Positions 55,879 through 64,000 of a stretch of 64,000 nucleotides of DNA are shown here, piece by piece; position 1 is the first letter of the stretch, and each line of letters begins with the position of its first letter. This stretch comes from Phytohabitans houttuyneae (GTDB lineage Bacteria; Actinomycetota; Actinomycetes; Mycobacteriales; Micromonosporaceae): NCBI RefSeq assembly GCF_011764425.1, contig NZ_BLPF01000002.1, positions 1,240,997 through 1,304,996 of the forward strand, written 5' to 3'. Position numbers and translations under genes: made by a program. The notes beneath the pieces were generated by a model. That model ran no database searches, was not told where the DNA came from, and saw only the letters and a program-made list of their open reading frames with translations.

Positions 55879-57217
55879 CGTGAGCCTCCACGCCACGCCG
55901 GCCACCCGCCCAACGCGAGGTGGCCGGCCGCCGGGCTCACCGTGGCGGATGGTCGCCGCGCTCGCGGTCACCCAGACCGTCGGGTACGGCGTGCTCTACT
56001 ACGCCTTCGCCGTCCTGCTACAACCGATGGCCCAAGCGCTCGACGCTTCGCCGGCGGCGGTGACCGTGGCGATGACAGCCTCGGTGCTGGCCGGCGCGGC
56101 GATGGCCGTCCCGGTCGGCCGTTGGCTGGACCGGCACGGCGGCCGCGCCCTGATGACCCTCGGCTCGATCGCCGCCACTGCCCTGGTGGCGGCCTGGTCG
56201 CAGGTACGCACACTGACGCAGCTCTACGCGGTCCTCATCGGCATCGGGGTCACGACCGCGATGGTTCTGTACGAGCCAGCCCTCACCGTCGTGGTGTCCT
56301 GGTTCCCGCCACAGCGGCGCGCCAAAGCGGTGCTCGCGATCGTCGTCGTGGCCGGGTTCGCCAGCACCATCTTCATGCCGTTGACCGGCCTGCTGCTGGA
56401 CAACTACGGCTGGCGTAGCGCCCTGCTCATCCTCGCCCTCCTGCACGGTGCCGTGACCGTTCCGCTGCACGCGCTGACCGTCCGTACCCCGCCGCGGCTC
56501 GCGGCACAGCGGCGGCCGTCGAAGCAGCAGCGGGCGGCCGTGGTCCGCGCGGCCCTCGGGGATCGCCGCTTCTGGTGGTTGGCGGTCGCGTTCGTCGCGC
56601 ACGGCGCGGCGATGGCCACCATGACGCTGCATCTGGTGGGGCTGCTGGTCCACAAGGGACATCCGATCACGTTCGCGGCGACGGTGGCCGGGCTGCTTGG
56701 GGTGCTCTCAGTGACCGGGCGGCTGCTGCTGACCGCGTTGCAACAGCGTTTGCGGCTGCCCGTGGTGGTCGCGGTGGTGTTCGTGATTCAGGCCGGCGCG
56801 GCGATCGCCTTGCCGATCGTGGCCGGCAGCCCGGTGGGCGCTGCGGTGGCGGTGGTCGCCTTCGGACTCGGGTTCGGGGTAGTCAGTTTGGTCAAGCCGC
56901 CGCTACTGGCCGACCGGTACGGCACCATCGCCTACGGCACCATCGGCGGCATCCTGGCCACCCCGATCACCGTCGCCAAGGCCACCGCGCCCCTGGGCGC
57001 GGCAGGGCTACTGGCCGTCGCCGGCTATCCGGCCACCTTCGTCGTGGTAGGAGCCGTCTGTCTTCTCGCCGCGGCCGGAATGCTGGCCCGCGCCTGGTCA
57101 CCACCGCCGACGCTGGATGGGCCGCCGCTGCGTGATGGTGTCGGCGCAGGCGAGCGATCCACCGGCAGGATTGGCGGTCAGACGGTGGAGGGGACGCCGA
57201 ACTCGTCCAGCAGTTGA
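55856..57217 (+). CDS. MFS transporter of the ars operon
   Basis: About 453 residues, 12 hydrophobic helices, with the MFS motif PVGRWLDRHGGRALM between helices 2 and 3 and VVSWFPPQRRAKAVLAIVVV. It overlaps the flavoprotein gene by 23 bp, so it is coupled to it. By position it exports an arsenical or its product, but MFS sequence alone does not give the substrate. The C-terminus beyond residue 415 is hydrophilic. Confidence 0.8.
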   Translation: MAAGAPADVSLHATPATRPTRGGRPPGSPWRMVAALAVTQTVGYGVLYYAFAVLLQPMAQALDASPAAVTVAMTASVLAGAAMAVPVGRWLDRHGGRALMTLGSIAATALVAAWSQVRTLTQLYAVLIGIGVTTAMVLYEPALTVVVSWFPPQRRAKAVLAIVVVAGFASTIFMPLTGLLLDNYGWRSALLILALLHGAVTVPLHALTVRTPPRLAAQRRPSKQQRAAVVRAALGDRRFWWLAVAFVAHGAAMATMTLHLVGLLVHKGHPITFAATVAGLLGVLSVTGRLLLTALQQRLRLPVVVAVVFVIQAGAAIALPIVAGSPVGAAVAVVAFGLGFGVVSLVKPPLLADRYGTIAYGTIGGILATPITVAKATAPLGAAGLLAVAGYPATFVVVGAVCLLAAAGMLARAWSPPPTLDGPPLRDGVGAGERSTGRIGGQTVEGTPNSSSS

Positions 57218-57321
57218 CGGACGCGGCGTTCGATCTCATCGCGGACCGGGCGGACCTGCTCCACGGGCAGGCCGGCCGGGTCGTCCAGCACCCAGTCCTC
57301 GTACCGCTTGCCAGGCGCCCG
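57178..57321 (-). pseudogene. arsC: arsC (LMW-phosphatase-type arsenate reductase) 3' fragment
   Basis: The minus strand reads GKRYEDWVLDDPAGLPVEQV then RPVRDEIERRVRQLL, ending LLDEFGVPSTV, the C-terminal quarter of thioredoxin-coupled ArsC. The catalytic CX5R part is absent. It overlaps the end of the MFS gene on the opposite strand. The window has no other arsenate reductase. Confidence 0.75.
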
Positions 57322-57552
57322 CCGGCGAGGCCGCCTTCTCCTGCAACGCGGCTGTCCCAACGATCGGCCCACCCGCGGTCGGTGGCCAGCCCAGGCGGCC
57401 GGCCGAAGACGGGGCGTTGACGAGCCTGTCAGTCGTCTGCTCGGCAGGCCGGCGCGGAGGACGGGCAAGTGTGAGGCTGGAGACGATCGGATGATTGGTG
57501 GACCCACGCTGCCGGCATACCCGGCCCTGAGCAGGTTCACGACGGACCGCTG
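57322..57552. other. Spacer with no supported gene
   Basis: G+C-rich DNA between the arsC relic and the PadR-linked membrane gene. No feature could be supported. Confidence 0.4.
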
Positions 57553-58128
57553 TCAGGTCGCGTTGGTTCTCGGAAGCCGCAGCAGGGTGATGCCGATCCG
57601 GGTGAGGCTGGCAGGAACGGCCAGGAGCATAGGCGCCACCACGGCCGGAGCGAGCAGGGCGACGGCGGCCAGCATCGTCAGGTCCAGGCCGGCGAGCGCC
57701 GCGCCGGCGATGCAGCCGAGGCGGGCCCGGCGGTAGCCGTGCCGGCTGGTTGCCGCAGCGAGGAGGGTGGCGACAACGACGATCAGTAGGAGGCCGTACG
57801 CGACCGCCGCGAATGGGGGCACGGGCCACGCCCAGACCTGGCCGACGAGCAGGCTGGCGCCCCAGCTTCCGCCGACCAGCGGCCCGGTGGCCAGCAGCAG
57901 GCGGGCGGTGCGGCGGCCGGGGGACTGGGCCACGAACGCGGCGACGATCTGAGGCACCGTGCCGAATTCGGCGATCGCGGCGCGGGCCGCGGCGGCGGGC
58001 GGCAGCCCGACGCTCAGGTGGTGCTGCCAGGTCTCGTTCAGACCGTCGGCAAGCTCGTCGACCGCGTCGGCGGGGAGCCGGCGGGCCAGGGCGGCCAGGT
58101 GCGCGTCGATCAGCTGGTGGCCGGCCAT
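57553..58128 (-). CDS. HAAS-domain (PadR-associated) membrane protein
   Basis: A 191-residue protein. The N-terminal about 75 residues (ALARRLPADAVDELADGLNETW, AAIAEFGTVPQIVAAFV) form the cytoplasmic HAAS/permease-prefix domain that couples to PadR-type regulators. Four or more hydrophobic segments follow. The start overlaps the PadR gene by 19 bp. It may sense or transmit the state of the membrane to PadR. Confidence 0.8.
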   Translation of the reverse strand: MAGHQLIDAHLAALARRLPADAVDELADGLNETWQHHLSVGLPPAAAARAAIAEFGTVPQIVAAFVAQSPGRRTARLLLATGPLVGGSWGASLLVGQVWAWPVPPFAAVAYGLLLIVVVATLLAAATSRHGYRRARLGCIAGAALAGLDLTMLAAVALLAPAVVAPMLLAVPASLTRIGITLLRLPRTNAT

Positions 58129-58454
58129 GGCTTGCGCTCCAGCAGCGCGGTGACGGCGGTAGCGAACTCGCGCCAGCCGTCGCGGTCGGTGCGCAGCCGC
58201 CGTTGTCCGGCGGCGGTCAGCTGGTAGGTGCGGCGGCGACGCCCGTCGACCTGCGACCAGGAACCGGCGATCAGGCCGGCGGCTTCGAGCCGATGCAACG
58301 CGGGGTAGATGGTGCCGGTGGGTAGGTCGAATCGGCCGTCGCTACCGGCTTTGAGGGCCTCTTTGACCGCGTAGCCGTGCCGGGGACCGTCCTGCAGCGC
58401 GGCCAGCAGCAGCACGTCCAGATGCCCTTTGAGCGCCTGCGCGTCGGCCTTCAC
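58110..58454 (-). CDS. PadR-family transcriptional repressor
   Basis: A 114-residue protein: LKGHLDVLLLAALQDGPRHGYAVKEAL HTH, LPTGTIYPALHRLEAAGLI recognition and the wing VDGRRRRTYQLTAAG. GTG 58454 is chosen to start at KADAQALKG. It is divergent from an ABC exporter operon which it probably represses. Confidence 0.9.
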   Translation of the reverse strand: MKADAQALKGHLDVLLLAALQDGPRHGYAVKEALKAGSDGRFDLPTGTIYPALHRLEAAGLIAGSWSQVDGRRRRTYQLTAAGQRRLRTDRDGWREFATAVTALLERKPWPATS

Positions 58455-58503
58455 GTCTGCGAGCCTAACCCTCGGATAGGTAGGTATGCTACTGTCCCGC
58501 CTA

Positions 58504-58518
58504 TAGGTAGTTAACCTA
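58504..58518. promoter_or_regulatory. Probable PadR operator
   Basis: TAGGT and ACCTA flank AGTTA between the PadR and ABC genes. A second TAGGTAGGTA run lies at 58476-58488. Both genes' promoters must lie in this 83-bp gap, so binding here can control both. Confidence 0.5.
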
Positions 58519-58537
58519 GCTATGGGTGGTGGTCTGC

Positions 58538-59521
58538 GTGGCGCCACAACTGGCCGTCGAGGTGCGCGGGCTGGTCAAGCGGTTCGGTGTGGTGACCGCG
58601 CTGTCCGGTGTCGACCTGCGGCTGCCCACCGGGGCCATCCTGGGGCTGCTCGGACCGAACGGCGCCGGCAAGACCACCGTCGTACGGATCCTGACAACCC
58701 TGCTGCGCCCCGACAGCGGGCAGGCGCGGGTGCTCGGCCTCGATGTCGTGCGTCAGGCGGGGGCGGTGCGAGGGGCGATCGGACTGTCCGGCCAGGTCGC
58801 CGCCGTCGACGGCTACCTGACCGGCCGAGAAAACCTGCGAATGATCGGCCGGCTCGCAGGACTGCGCCGCGCCGCGGCCCGCCACCGCGCTGACGAGCTC
58901 TTGGACGCGCTCGGCCTGGACAGCGCCGGGGACCGGACCGCCCGCACCTACTCGGGCGGGATGCGCCGCCGGCTCGACCTCGCCGCGAGCCTGGTCGCCG
59001 CGCCGGCCGTGCTGTTCCTGGACGAGCCCACCACCGGGTTGGACCCGCGCGGCCGCCTCGAACTCTGGCGGCTGCTCGAGGAGCTCGCGGTTCGGGGAAC
59101 GAGTGTCGTGTTGACCACCCAGTATCTGGAGGAGGCCGACCGGCTCGCCGACCAAATCGCGGTGCTCGACCACGGCACGGTGATCGCGGCCGGCACGCCC
59201 GATGAGTTGAAGGCCCGCGTCGGCGGCGACCGCATCGAGCTGGGCGCACCGCCCGGCACCGACCCGCGCACCATCGCCGATGCCCTGCACGGCCTCGCCG
59301 ACGTGTCACCCACTGTGGACAGTGCGGCAGGTCGGGTCGTGCTGCCGGTCGCCGACGGACCGGCCGTCCTACCCGAGCTCGCCGCCCGCCTCGCCGCGAC
59401 CGGGCTGCGGATATCCGACCTCACGCTGCGCCGTCGCACCCTGGACGACGTCTTCCTCACCCTCACCGGCCAACCAACCGCGGCGGCCACCCACGCGCAC
59501 GGCGACGGGAGGATGCGATGA
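58538..59521 (+). CDS. ABC exporter ATP-binding protein, DrrA-like
   Basis: About 327 residues: Walker [11 protein letters not shown]-loop [14 protein letters not shown], signature [10 protein letters not shown], Walker [14 protein letters not shown]-loop-type LTTQYLEEA. The C-terminal 90 residues resemble the DrrA extension ([17 protein letters not shown]). Exporters of this group pump drugs or lipids and confer self-resistance. The GTG at 58538 with GGTGG ahead is preferred; GTG 58526 is also open. Its stop overlaps the permease ATG. Confidence 0.92.
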   Translation: MAPQLAVEVRGLVKRFGVVTALSGVDLRLPTGAILGLLGPNGAGKTTVVRILTTLLRPDSGQARVLGLDVVRQAGAVRGAIGLSGQVAAVDGYLTGRENLRMIGRLAGLRRAAARHRADELLDALGLDSAGDRTARTYSGGMRRRLDLAASLVAAPAVLFLDEPTTGLDPRGRLELWRLLEELAVRGTSVVLTTQYLEEADRLADQIAVLDHGTVIAAGTPDELKARVGGDRIELGAPPGTDPRTIADALHGLADVSPTVDSAAGRVVLPVADGPAVLPELAARLAATGLRISDLTLRRRTLDDVFLTLTGQPTAAATHAHGDGRMR

Positions 59522-60326
59522 CCGTCGCCGCGCCTGGTCGCACCACACCGATGGCAGGGCCGGTGCGGCTGGCCGCGAACGTGGCCACGATCGCCGGACG
59601 GAACCTGCGCCGGCTGACCCGGGTACCTACCCTGATCGCTTTCGCCACCGCCCAGCCGGTGCTGTTCGTGCTGCTGTTCACCTATGCCTGGGGTGGCGCA
59701 GTCCATCCGCCGGGCGTCGAGCGGTACATCGACTACCTGCTGCCCGGCGTGTGGGTGCTGGCTATCGCGTTCGGCGCCTCACAGACCGCCGTCGCCGTCG
59801 CCGACGACCTGGCCACCGGCATGATCGACCGGTTTCGGGCGCTGCCCGTGGCCCGATCCGCCGTGCTGGCCGGCCGGGTCGCCGCCGACACCGTCCGGAA
59901 CCTGTTCGTCCTGGCGTTGATGACCGGCGTCGGGTACGCCATCGGGTTCCGCTTCCACGCCGGCCCCGCCGCCGCGGCCGCCGCCATCGGTCTCGCGCTG
60001 TGCGTCGGGATCGCGTTCTCGTGGGTCTTCGCCCTGCTCGGCCTGCTGGTCCGCGACCCGGAAGCGGCCGGCACCGGCGGGCTGCTGGCCGTCATCCCGC
60101 TGATCTTCACCAGCTCCACCTTCGTCCCGGTCGCGACCTTCCCGGCTGGCTGCAAGCCTTCGCCAACCTCAACCCGATCACCGCCACCGTCGACGCCCTC
60201 CGCGCGCTGTGCCTGGGCGGCCCCACCGCCACCCACCTGTGGCACGCCACCGCCTGGATCGTGGGCATGCTCACCGTCACCGTGCCCGCGGCCGCGATCC
60301 GGTACCGACGAACCACCGCCAGGTGA
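59518..60326 (+). pseudogene. ABC-2 permease, DrrB-like, one-base frameshift
   Basis: From ATG 59518 (ATGA overlap): ABC-2 permease with six hydrophobic helices, YIDYLLPGVWVLAIAFG, TGMIDRFRALPVARSAVL and LLAVIPLIFTSSTFVPV. At about 60143 (TTCCCGG) one C is missing. Adding it restores PGWLQAFANLNPITATVDAL, the canonical DrrB end, to the TGA at 60324-60326. Length is one base short of a multiple of three. Either a homopolymer read error or loss of the exporter. Confidence 0.85.
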
Positions 60327-60596
60327 AGCGGACGTCCGTCGTCGACGAGTGACGGTGGTCGGCGCCGGGCACCCGCCCATCGAACGCCTCCTCCCGAGAC
60401 CCGGGGCACTCTGCGCCTGCCGCGCAACGCCACCCGCGGCGTCCTGCAACGCCGCCTCGAACGCATTCTGCAGGCCGTCAAGAATGGCGCACCGGAGCTT
60501 CTTGACGGAGGCGAACAGGCGCTCGACCGGGTGCTCAGGGCAGGCGCCGACCCAGCTTAGAAACGCCCAGAAGGAGGCCAGGAGCCGGACACCCGC
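60327..60596 (+). other. Spacer with an unidentified coding-like tail
   Basis: A + frame ending at TAG 60558-60560 (ATRGVLQRRLERILQAV, LLDGGEQALDRVLRAG) looks like the helical C-terminus of some protein but has no start. Nothing else is supported. Confidence 0.3.
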
Positions 60597-61675
60597 TCAC
60601 ATCGGCGCGGGCGGCAGGTCGACGGTGACGTGCAGACCGCCGCCCGGGCGGGGGTGGGCGGCGAGCGGGGCGCGGTGTGCGTGGGCGATGGCGGCGACGA
60701 TCGCCAGGCCGAGACCGTGCCCGCTGGTCTGGTCGGTGCGGTCGGTGCCGAGGCGCTGAAACGGTTGGAACATGCGGTCGATGTCCTCGTGCGTGATCGC
60801 CGCGCCCGTGTTGCTGACCGTCAGGCGGCCGGGGGCGCGGTGGCGATCTCCACGGTTCCGCCCAGGTTGTTGTGCCGTAGCGCGTTGTCGACAAGGTTGG
60901 TGACGAGGCTTGCGACAAGCCGTGGGTCGCCGGTCACCTCGGTTGGGTTGAGCGCGGTGTCCACGCGCAGGCCGAGGGCCTGGGCGCGGTGGTCGAGCAC
61001 GACCTTGCGGGTCAGGTCGGCCAGGTCGAAGCGTTCCCGGCGTTCGATCGGTTGATAGCCGCTGGCCAGGGTGAGCAGCGCCTCGATGAGGTGTTCCTGC
61101 TGCTGGCCGAGGGCGAGCATCTCGGTGCAGGCGGATCGCAACGTGTCGGCGGTGGCGTCGGGGTCGGCGAGGGTGAGCTGGAGCAGGGTCCGTTGCACGG
61201 TCAGTGGTGTGCGCAGCTCGTGCGAGGCGTTGGCGATGAACTGCCGCTGCGCGCTGAACGACTCGTGCAGCCGCTGCCGCAGGCCGTCAAGGGTGTCGGC
61301 CAGCTCGGTGAACTCGCGGTAGGCGGCCGGAACCCGCAGGCGGCCGGTCAGGTCGTCGGCCGACATGGTGCGGGCGGAGGTGGTGATCACGCGTAGGGGG
61401 CGCAGCGCGCGGCCGGCGATCAGCCAGCCCACGGCGATCGACACCGCGGCGATGACGATGAGCGCGAGCGCCGAGTACCGCAGCACCTCGGGAAGGTTGC
61501 TGCTGGCCTGTGCGTTGGCGGGCTGCCCGGCGGCCGGCCCGGGGGCGGTGTTGCCGGCGGTCAGCAGCGGCAGGTCGACGAAGGCCAGCAGCAGCACGCC
61601 GCAGGCGAAGGCCAGCCCGGCGTGCAGGAGCGCCAGCCGGGTCCGCAGCCGGGGGCGGGCCGCCGGCTCGGTCAC
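60597..61675 (-). pseudogene. Sensor histidine kinase (BaeS/EnvZ class) with one-base frameshift
   Basis: From GTG 61675, overlapping the regulator stop: two hydrophobic helices around a short extracytoplasmic loop, HAMP (about 95-145), HisKA FIANASHELRTPLTVQ with the phospho-histidine, and the HATPase N box LVTNLVDNALRHN. The frame then stops at 60821. One extra base in the C5 run near 60828-60832 restores GRLTVSNTGAAI, GLGLAIVAAIA (G box) and the natural end at 60597. Length is one base short of a multiple of three. A broken HATPase would be inactive, so a sequencing indel is the simpler reading. Confidence 0.85.
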
Positions 61676-62334
61676 GGTTCACCGGTCCGGTACCCGCCCT
61701 CGCGGACGGTGTGGATAGCCGGTGGCTGGCCGAGTTTGGCGCGCAGTCGTCCGATCGTGGTCTTCACCGTGGTGGTGAACGGGTCGGTTGCCTCGTCCCA
61801 GACGCGTTCGAGCAGCTCCTCGGCGGAGACGACGCGGCCGCCGGCGGCGAGCAGGTGCGCGAGGACCGCGAACTCCTTCGGGCTGAGGTCCAGCCGCCGC
61901 CCGCCGCGTGTGGCGACCCGGCGGTTGGGGTCCAGCGAAAGGTCGCCGTTGTCCAGTACCGGCGGCAGTGCTGGCGTGCAGCGGCGGCCGAGCGCGCGGA
62001 CCCGGGCGACAAGCTCGGCGAAGTCGAAGGGTTTTGGCAGGTAGTCGTCGGCGCCCAGGTCGAGGCCCTCGACCCGGTCGCGGACGGTGCCCGCCGCGGT
62101 CAGCATCAGCATCCGGGTGCCCGATCCGGAGGCGACGATGCGGCGGCACACCTCGTCGCCGTGTACGCCGGGCAGGTCGCGGTCCAGCACCACCACGTCG
62201 TAGCGGGTCACGGCCACCTGCGCCAGCGCCGCGTGGCCGTCGAGCGCGACGTCCACCGCCATCGCCTCGCGGCGCAGCCCGGCCGTGATCAGACCGCTCA
62301 ACATGCGGTGATCTTCCACCACCAGCACCCTCAT
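61672..62334 (-). CDS. OmpR-family response regulator
   Basis: A 220-residue regulator: receiver domain with DVVVLDRDLPG (phospho-Asp about 51), LGADDYLPKPF lysine, then a winged-helix DNA-binding domain (LSPKEFAVLAHLLAAGG, TVKTTIGRLRAKL, HTVREGGYR). Upstream frame is open but ATG 62334 starts the receiver (RVLVVEDH). The stop overlaps the kinase start. It is divergent from an ABC permease gene 100 bp away, a probable target. Confidence 0.93.
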   Translation of the reverse strand: MRVLVVEDHRMLSGLITAGLRREAMAVDVALDGHAALAQVAVTRYDVVVLDRDLPGVHGDEVCRRIVASGSGTRMLMLTAAGTVRDRVEGLDLGADDYLPKPFDFAELVARVRALGRRCTPALPPVLDNGDLSLDPNRRVATRGGRRLDLSPKEFAVLAHLLAAGGRVVSAEELLERVWDEATDPFTTTVKTTIGRLRAKLGQPPAIHTVREGGYRTGEP

Positions 62335-62434
62335 GCCGCCGCCATGGGGGTACACGATGCCAGCTCGCCGGTGACAGCCCGGTGACAGCGCAACGTACCG
62401 GGCCGTGACCGGTGCCGGCGTACAAAAGCGAGCC

Positions 62435-63912
62435 ATGAGTGAAGCCACGAGCCGCGCCCTGATGCCGCGCCTGCTGCGCGCGGAATGGACCAAGTTCCGG
62501 TCGGTACCCGGCTGGGTGGCCGGCAGCGCGGTCGCGGCCCTGCTGATCGTGCTGTTTCCGCTCACCGGGCTGGGCGGTGGGGCGCCCGAGCGGGCGCGGC
62601 CGATCCCGATCGGGCCGGACGGCGCACCGGTCAGCACCGCCTTCTACTTCGTGCACCGCCCGCTGTCCGGCGACGGCCACATCACCGTCGCGGTCACCTC
62701 GCTGACCTCGCTGAGCGCCAGGGACGGCGGCGCGACCGCGGCATGGGCGAAGGCCGGCCTGATCATCACCGCCGGCTCCGCGCCCGGCGCACGGTACGCG
62801 GCGGTCATGGTCACCGGCGCCCACGGGGTACGGATGCAGCACGACTACATCCACGACAAGGCTGGGCCACCCGGAGAAGCGATGCGCTGGCTGCGGCTGA
62901 CCCGCTCCGGCGACACGGTCACCGGCGAGGCGTCGCCGGACGGTACGCGGTGGAGCCGGGTCGGCACGGTCCGGCTGCCCGGGCTGGCCAACACCGTCCA
63001 CGCTGGACTGTTCGTCGCCTGCCCGCAGGATGTGCGGGGAGTCGGCACGGCCAGCGATGTCGCCACGGCCGAGTTCGGCGAGCCGCGGGTATCAGGCGCC
63101 TGGCCCGCGGGCGGCTGGAGCGGTGACCAGATGGGAGCCGACACCGCCACCTTCGCCGGCTACCCGCCCGGCAGCTCCGGCGGGTTCACCCAGTCCGGAG
63201 GCGGGTTCACGGTGACCGGAGCGGGCGACCTCGCCCCGGCCGCACGCGTGGACGTCGTCCCGGCCGCCGCGGTCAACGACCTGCTCTTCGGGACGTTTCC
63301 GGCGCTGGTCGTCATCGTCGTGGTGGCCACCCTGACGATCACCACGGAGTACCGGTACGGGCTGATCCACAGCACGCTGAGCGCCGGCAACCGCCGGGGT
63401 CGGGTGCTGCTGGCCAAGGCGGTCGTGCTGGGTGGCGTCACGTTCACCACGAGCCTGGTCACCACTGTGCTCGCAGTGCGGCTGTGGTCGTGGCTGGTCC
63501 GCGGCCTCGGCGTCTACCTGTTTCCGGCCACGTCGGGTGCGCTGCTCCGCGCCGAGGTCGGCACCGCCGCGCTGCTCGCCCTCGCCGCCGTCTTCGCCCT
63601 GGGCGTCGGCACCATCCTGCGGCGCAGCGCCCCCGCGGTCACGATCGTCATCGTCGCCGTCGTCGTGCCCTACCTGCTGGCGCTGGTCCCGTTCCTGCCC
63701 CGCCGATGGCGCAGTGGCTGACCCGGGTCACGCCCGCCGCCGCCCTCGCCGTTCAACAGACGCTCGTCCGCCACCCGCAGGTAGACAGCGTCTACACCCC
63801 GGCGTACGGCTACTACCCCCTGCCACCCTGGGCCGGCATGGCCGTGCTGTGCGGGTACGCGCTGGTCGCCCTGGCGGTGGCGGCCGCCGTGCTCCACCGC
63901 AGGGACGCGTGA
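62435..63912 (+). pseudogene. ABC-2-type permease with large DUF1349-like insertion, one-base frameshift
   Basis: From ATG 62435: EWTKFRSVPGWVAG first helix, then a 180-residue extracytoplasmic concanavalin-like domain (WAKAGLIITAGSAPGARYAA, WLRLTRSGDTVTGE, WSRVGTVRLPG), then five hydrophobic helices (LLFGTFPALVVIVVVATLTI, ILRRSAPAVTIVIVAVVVP). At about 63696-63702 one C is missing; adding it restores PMAQWLTRVTPAAALAVQQ to the stop at 63912. No ATPase gene is adjacent in the window, so it is probably downstream. Carbohydrate-sheet insertions are unusual in ABC permeases. Confidence 0.8.
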
Positions 63913-64000
63913 GCACCGTGCTCGCAGCGATTCGCGCGGAGTGGACGAAGCTGCGCACCACGCCCGGCCCGGCATGGCTGCTGCTGATCACCGCTGCCGT
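63909..64000 (+). CDS. ABC permease, 5' part
   Basis: GTG 63909 overlaps the stop of the preceding permease. The 30 visible residues (IRAEWTKLRTTPGPAWLLL) repeat the N-terminal pattern of the upstream permease, so it is a paralogous second subunit cut by the window edge. Confidence 0.75.
   Translation, partial: MSTVLAAIRAEWTKLRTTPGPAWLLLITAA

Overview
The window is about 70% G+C, uses many GTG and TTG starts, has small ATGA/GTGA gene overlaps, and carries typical actinomycete families (SigE-type ECF sigma, SpoIIE phosphatase/STAS pair, NarL two-component systems, CBM2 and CBM13 secreted proteins, an ars cassette). The host is most likely a filamentous soil actinobacterium, probably of the Micromonosporaceae. 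That placement is an inference from gene content; no 16S or tRNA is present.

Layout. 0-9 kb: the tail of a lipase-like hydrolase, an ECF sigma factor with its membrane partner, a large NACHT NTPase, a tryptophanyl-tRNA synthetase preceded by what looks like a complete Trp attenuator, and a STAS/SpoIIE partner-switching pair. 9-19 kb: a NarL two-component system with a relic efflux pump, RidA, a beta-propeller protein, an SRPBCC protein, a secreted seven-repeat RCC1 protein, a MerR/methyltransferase divergon and an integrase scar. 19-24 kb: a lone SF1 helicase and a secreted FN3-FN3-CBM2 protein. 24-34 kb: small redox and regulatory genes (MarR, DoxX, luciferase-like oxidoreductase, SDR, LysR, epimerase, MerR plus hydrolase-SnoaL fusion, RibD-like reductase) with several decayed genes. 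34-40 kb: two more FN3/CBM2 secreted proteins among relics (IS, GIY-YIG, toxin-antitoxin, hydrolase) and a Mug-type DNA glycosylase. 40-46 kb: a zinc metallopeptidase divergent from a trypsin-endonuclease fusion, and a secreted protein with acidic D-x-G-x-D-x-Y repeats. 46-53 kb: a biomass and polyester degradation locus (CE1 esterase, PETase-like cutinase, GH10-CBM13-GH62 xylanase/arabinofuranosidase) whose CBM13 modules are nearly identical at DNA level. 53-57 kb: an arsenic/arsinothricin-type resistance operon. 57-64 kb: PadR, a DrrA/B-like ABC exporter, an OmpR/BaeS two-component system and ABC permeases.

A window-wide feature is single-base frameshifts. Many reading frames (esterase, GH62, histidine kinase, two ABC permeases, repeat protein, MarR tail, hydrolases) are broken by loss of one base, often in short C or G runs. 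Some sit in otherwise intact genes and may be base-calling indels. Others (XRE regulator, antitoxin, hydrolase at 39.9 kb) carry several lesions or deletions and look truly dead. Both readings are given in the entries.

The strongest biological signals are the Trp leader and attenuator upstream of trpS, the trypsin/nuclease fusion beside a metallopeptidase, module shuffling in the CBM13 enzymes, three FN3/CBM2 secreted paralogs of permuted architecture, the D-x-G-x-D-x-Y secreted protein, and three well-formed regulator operators (two MerR-type, one MarR-type).
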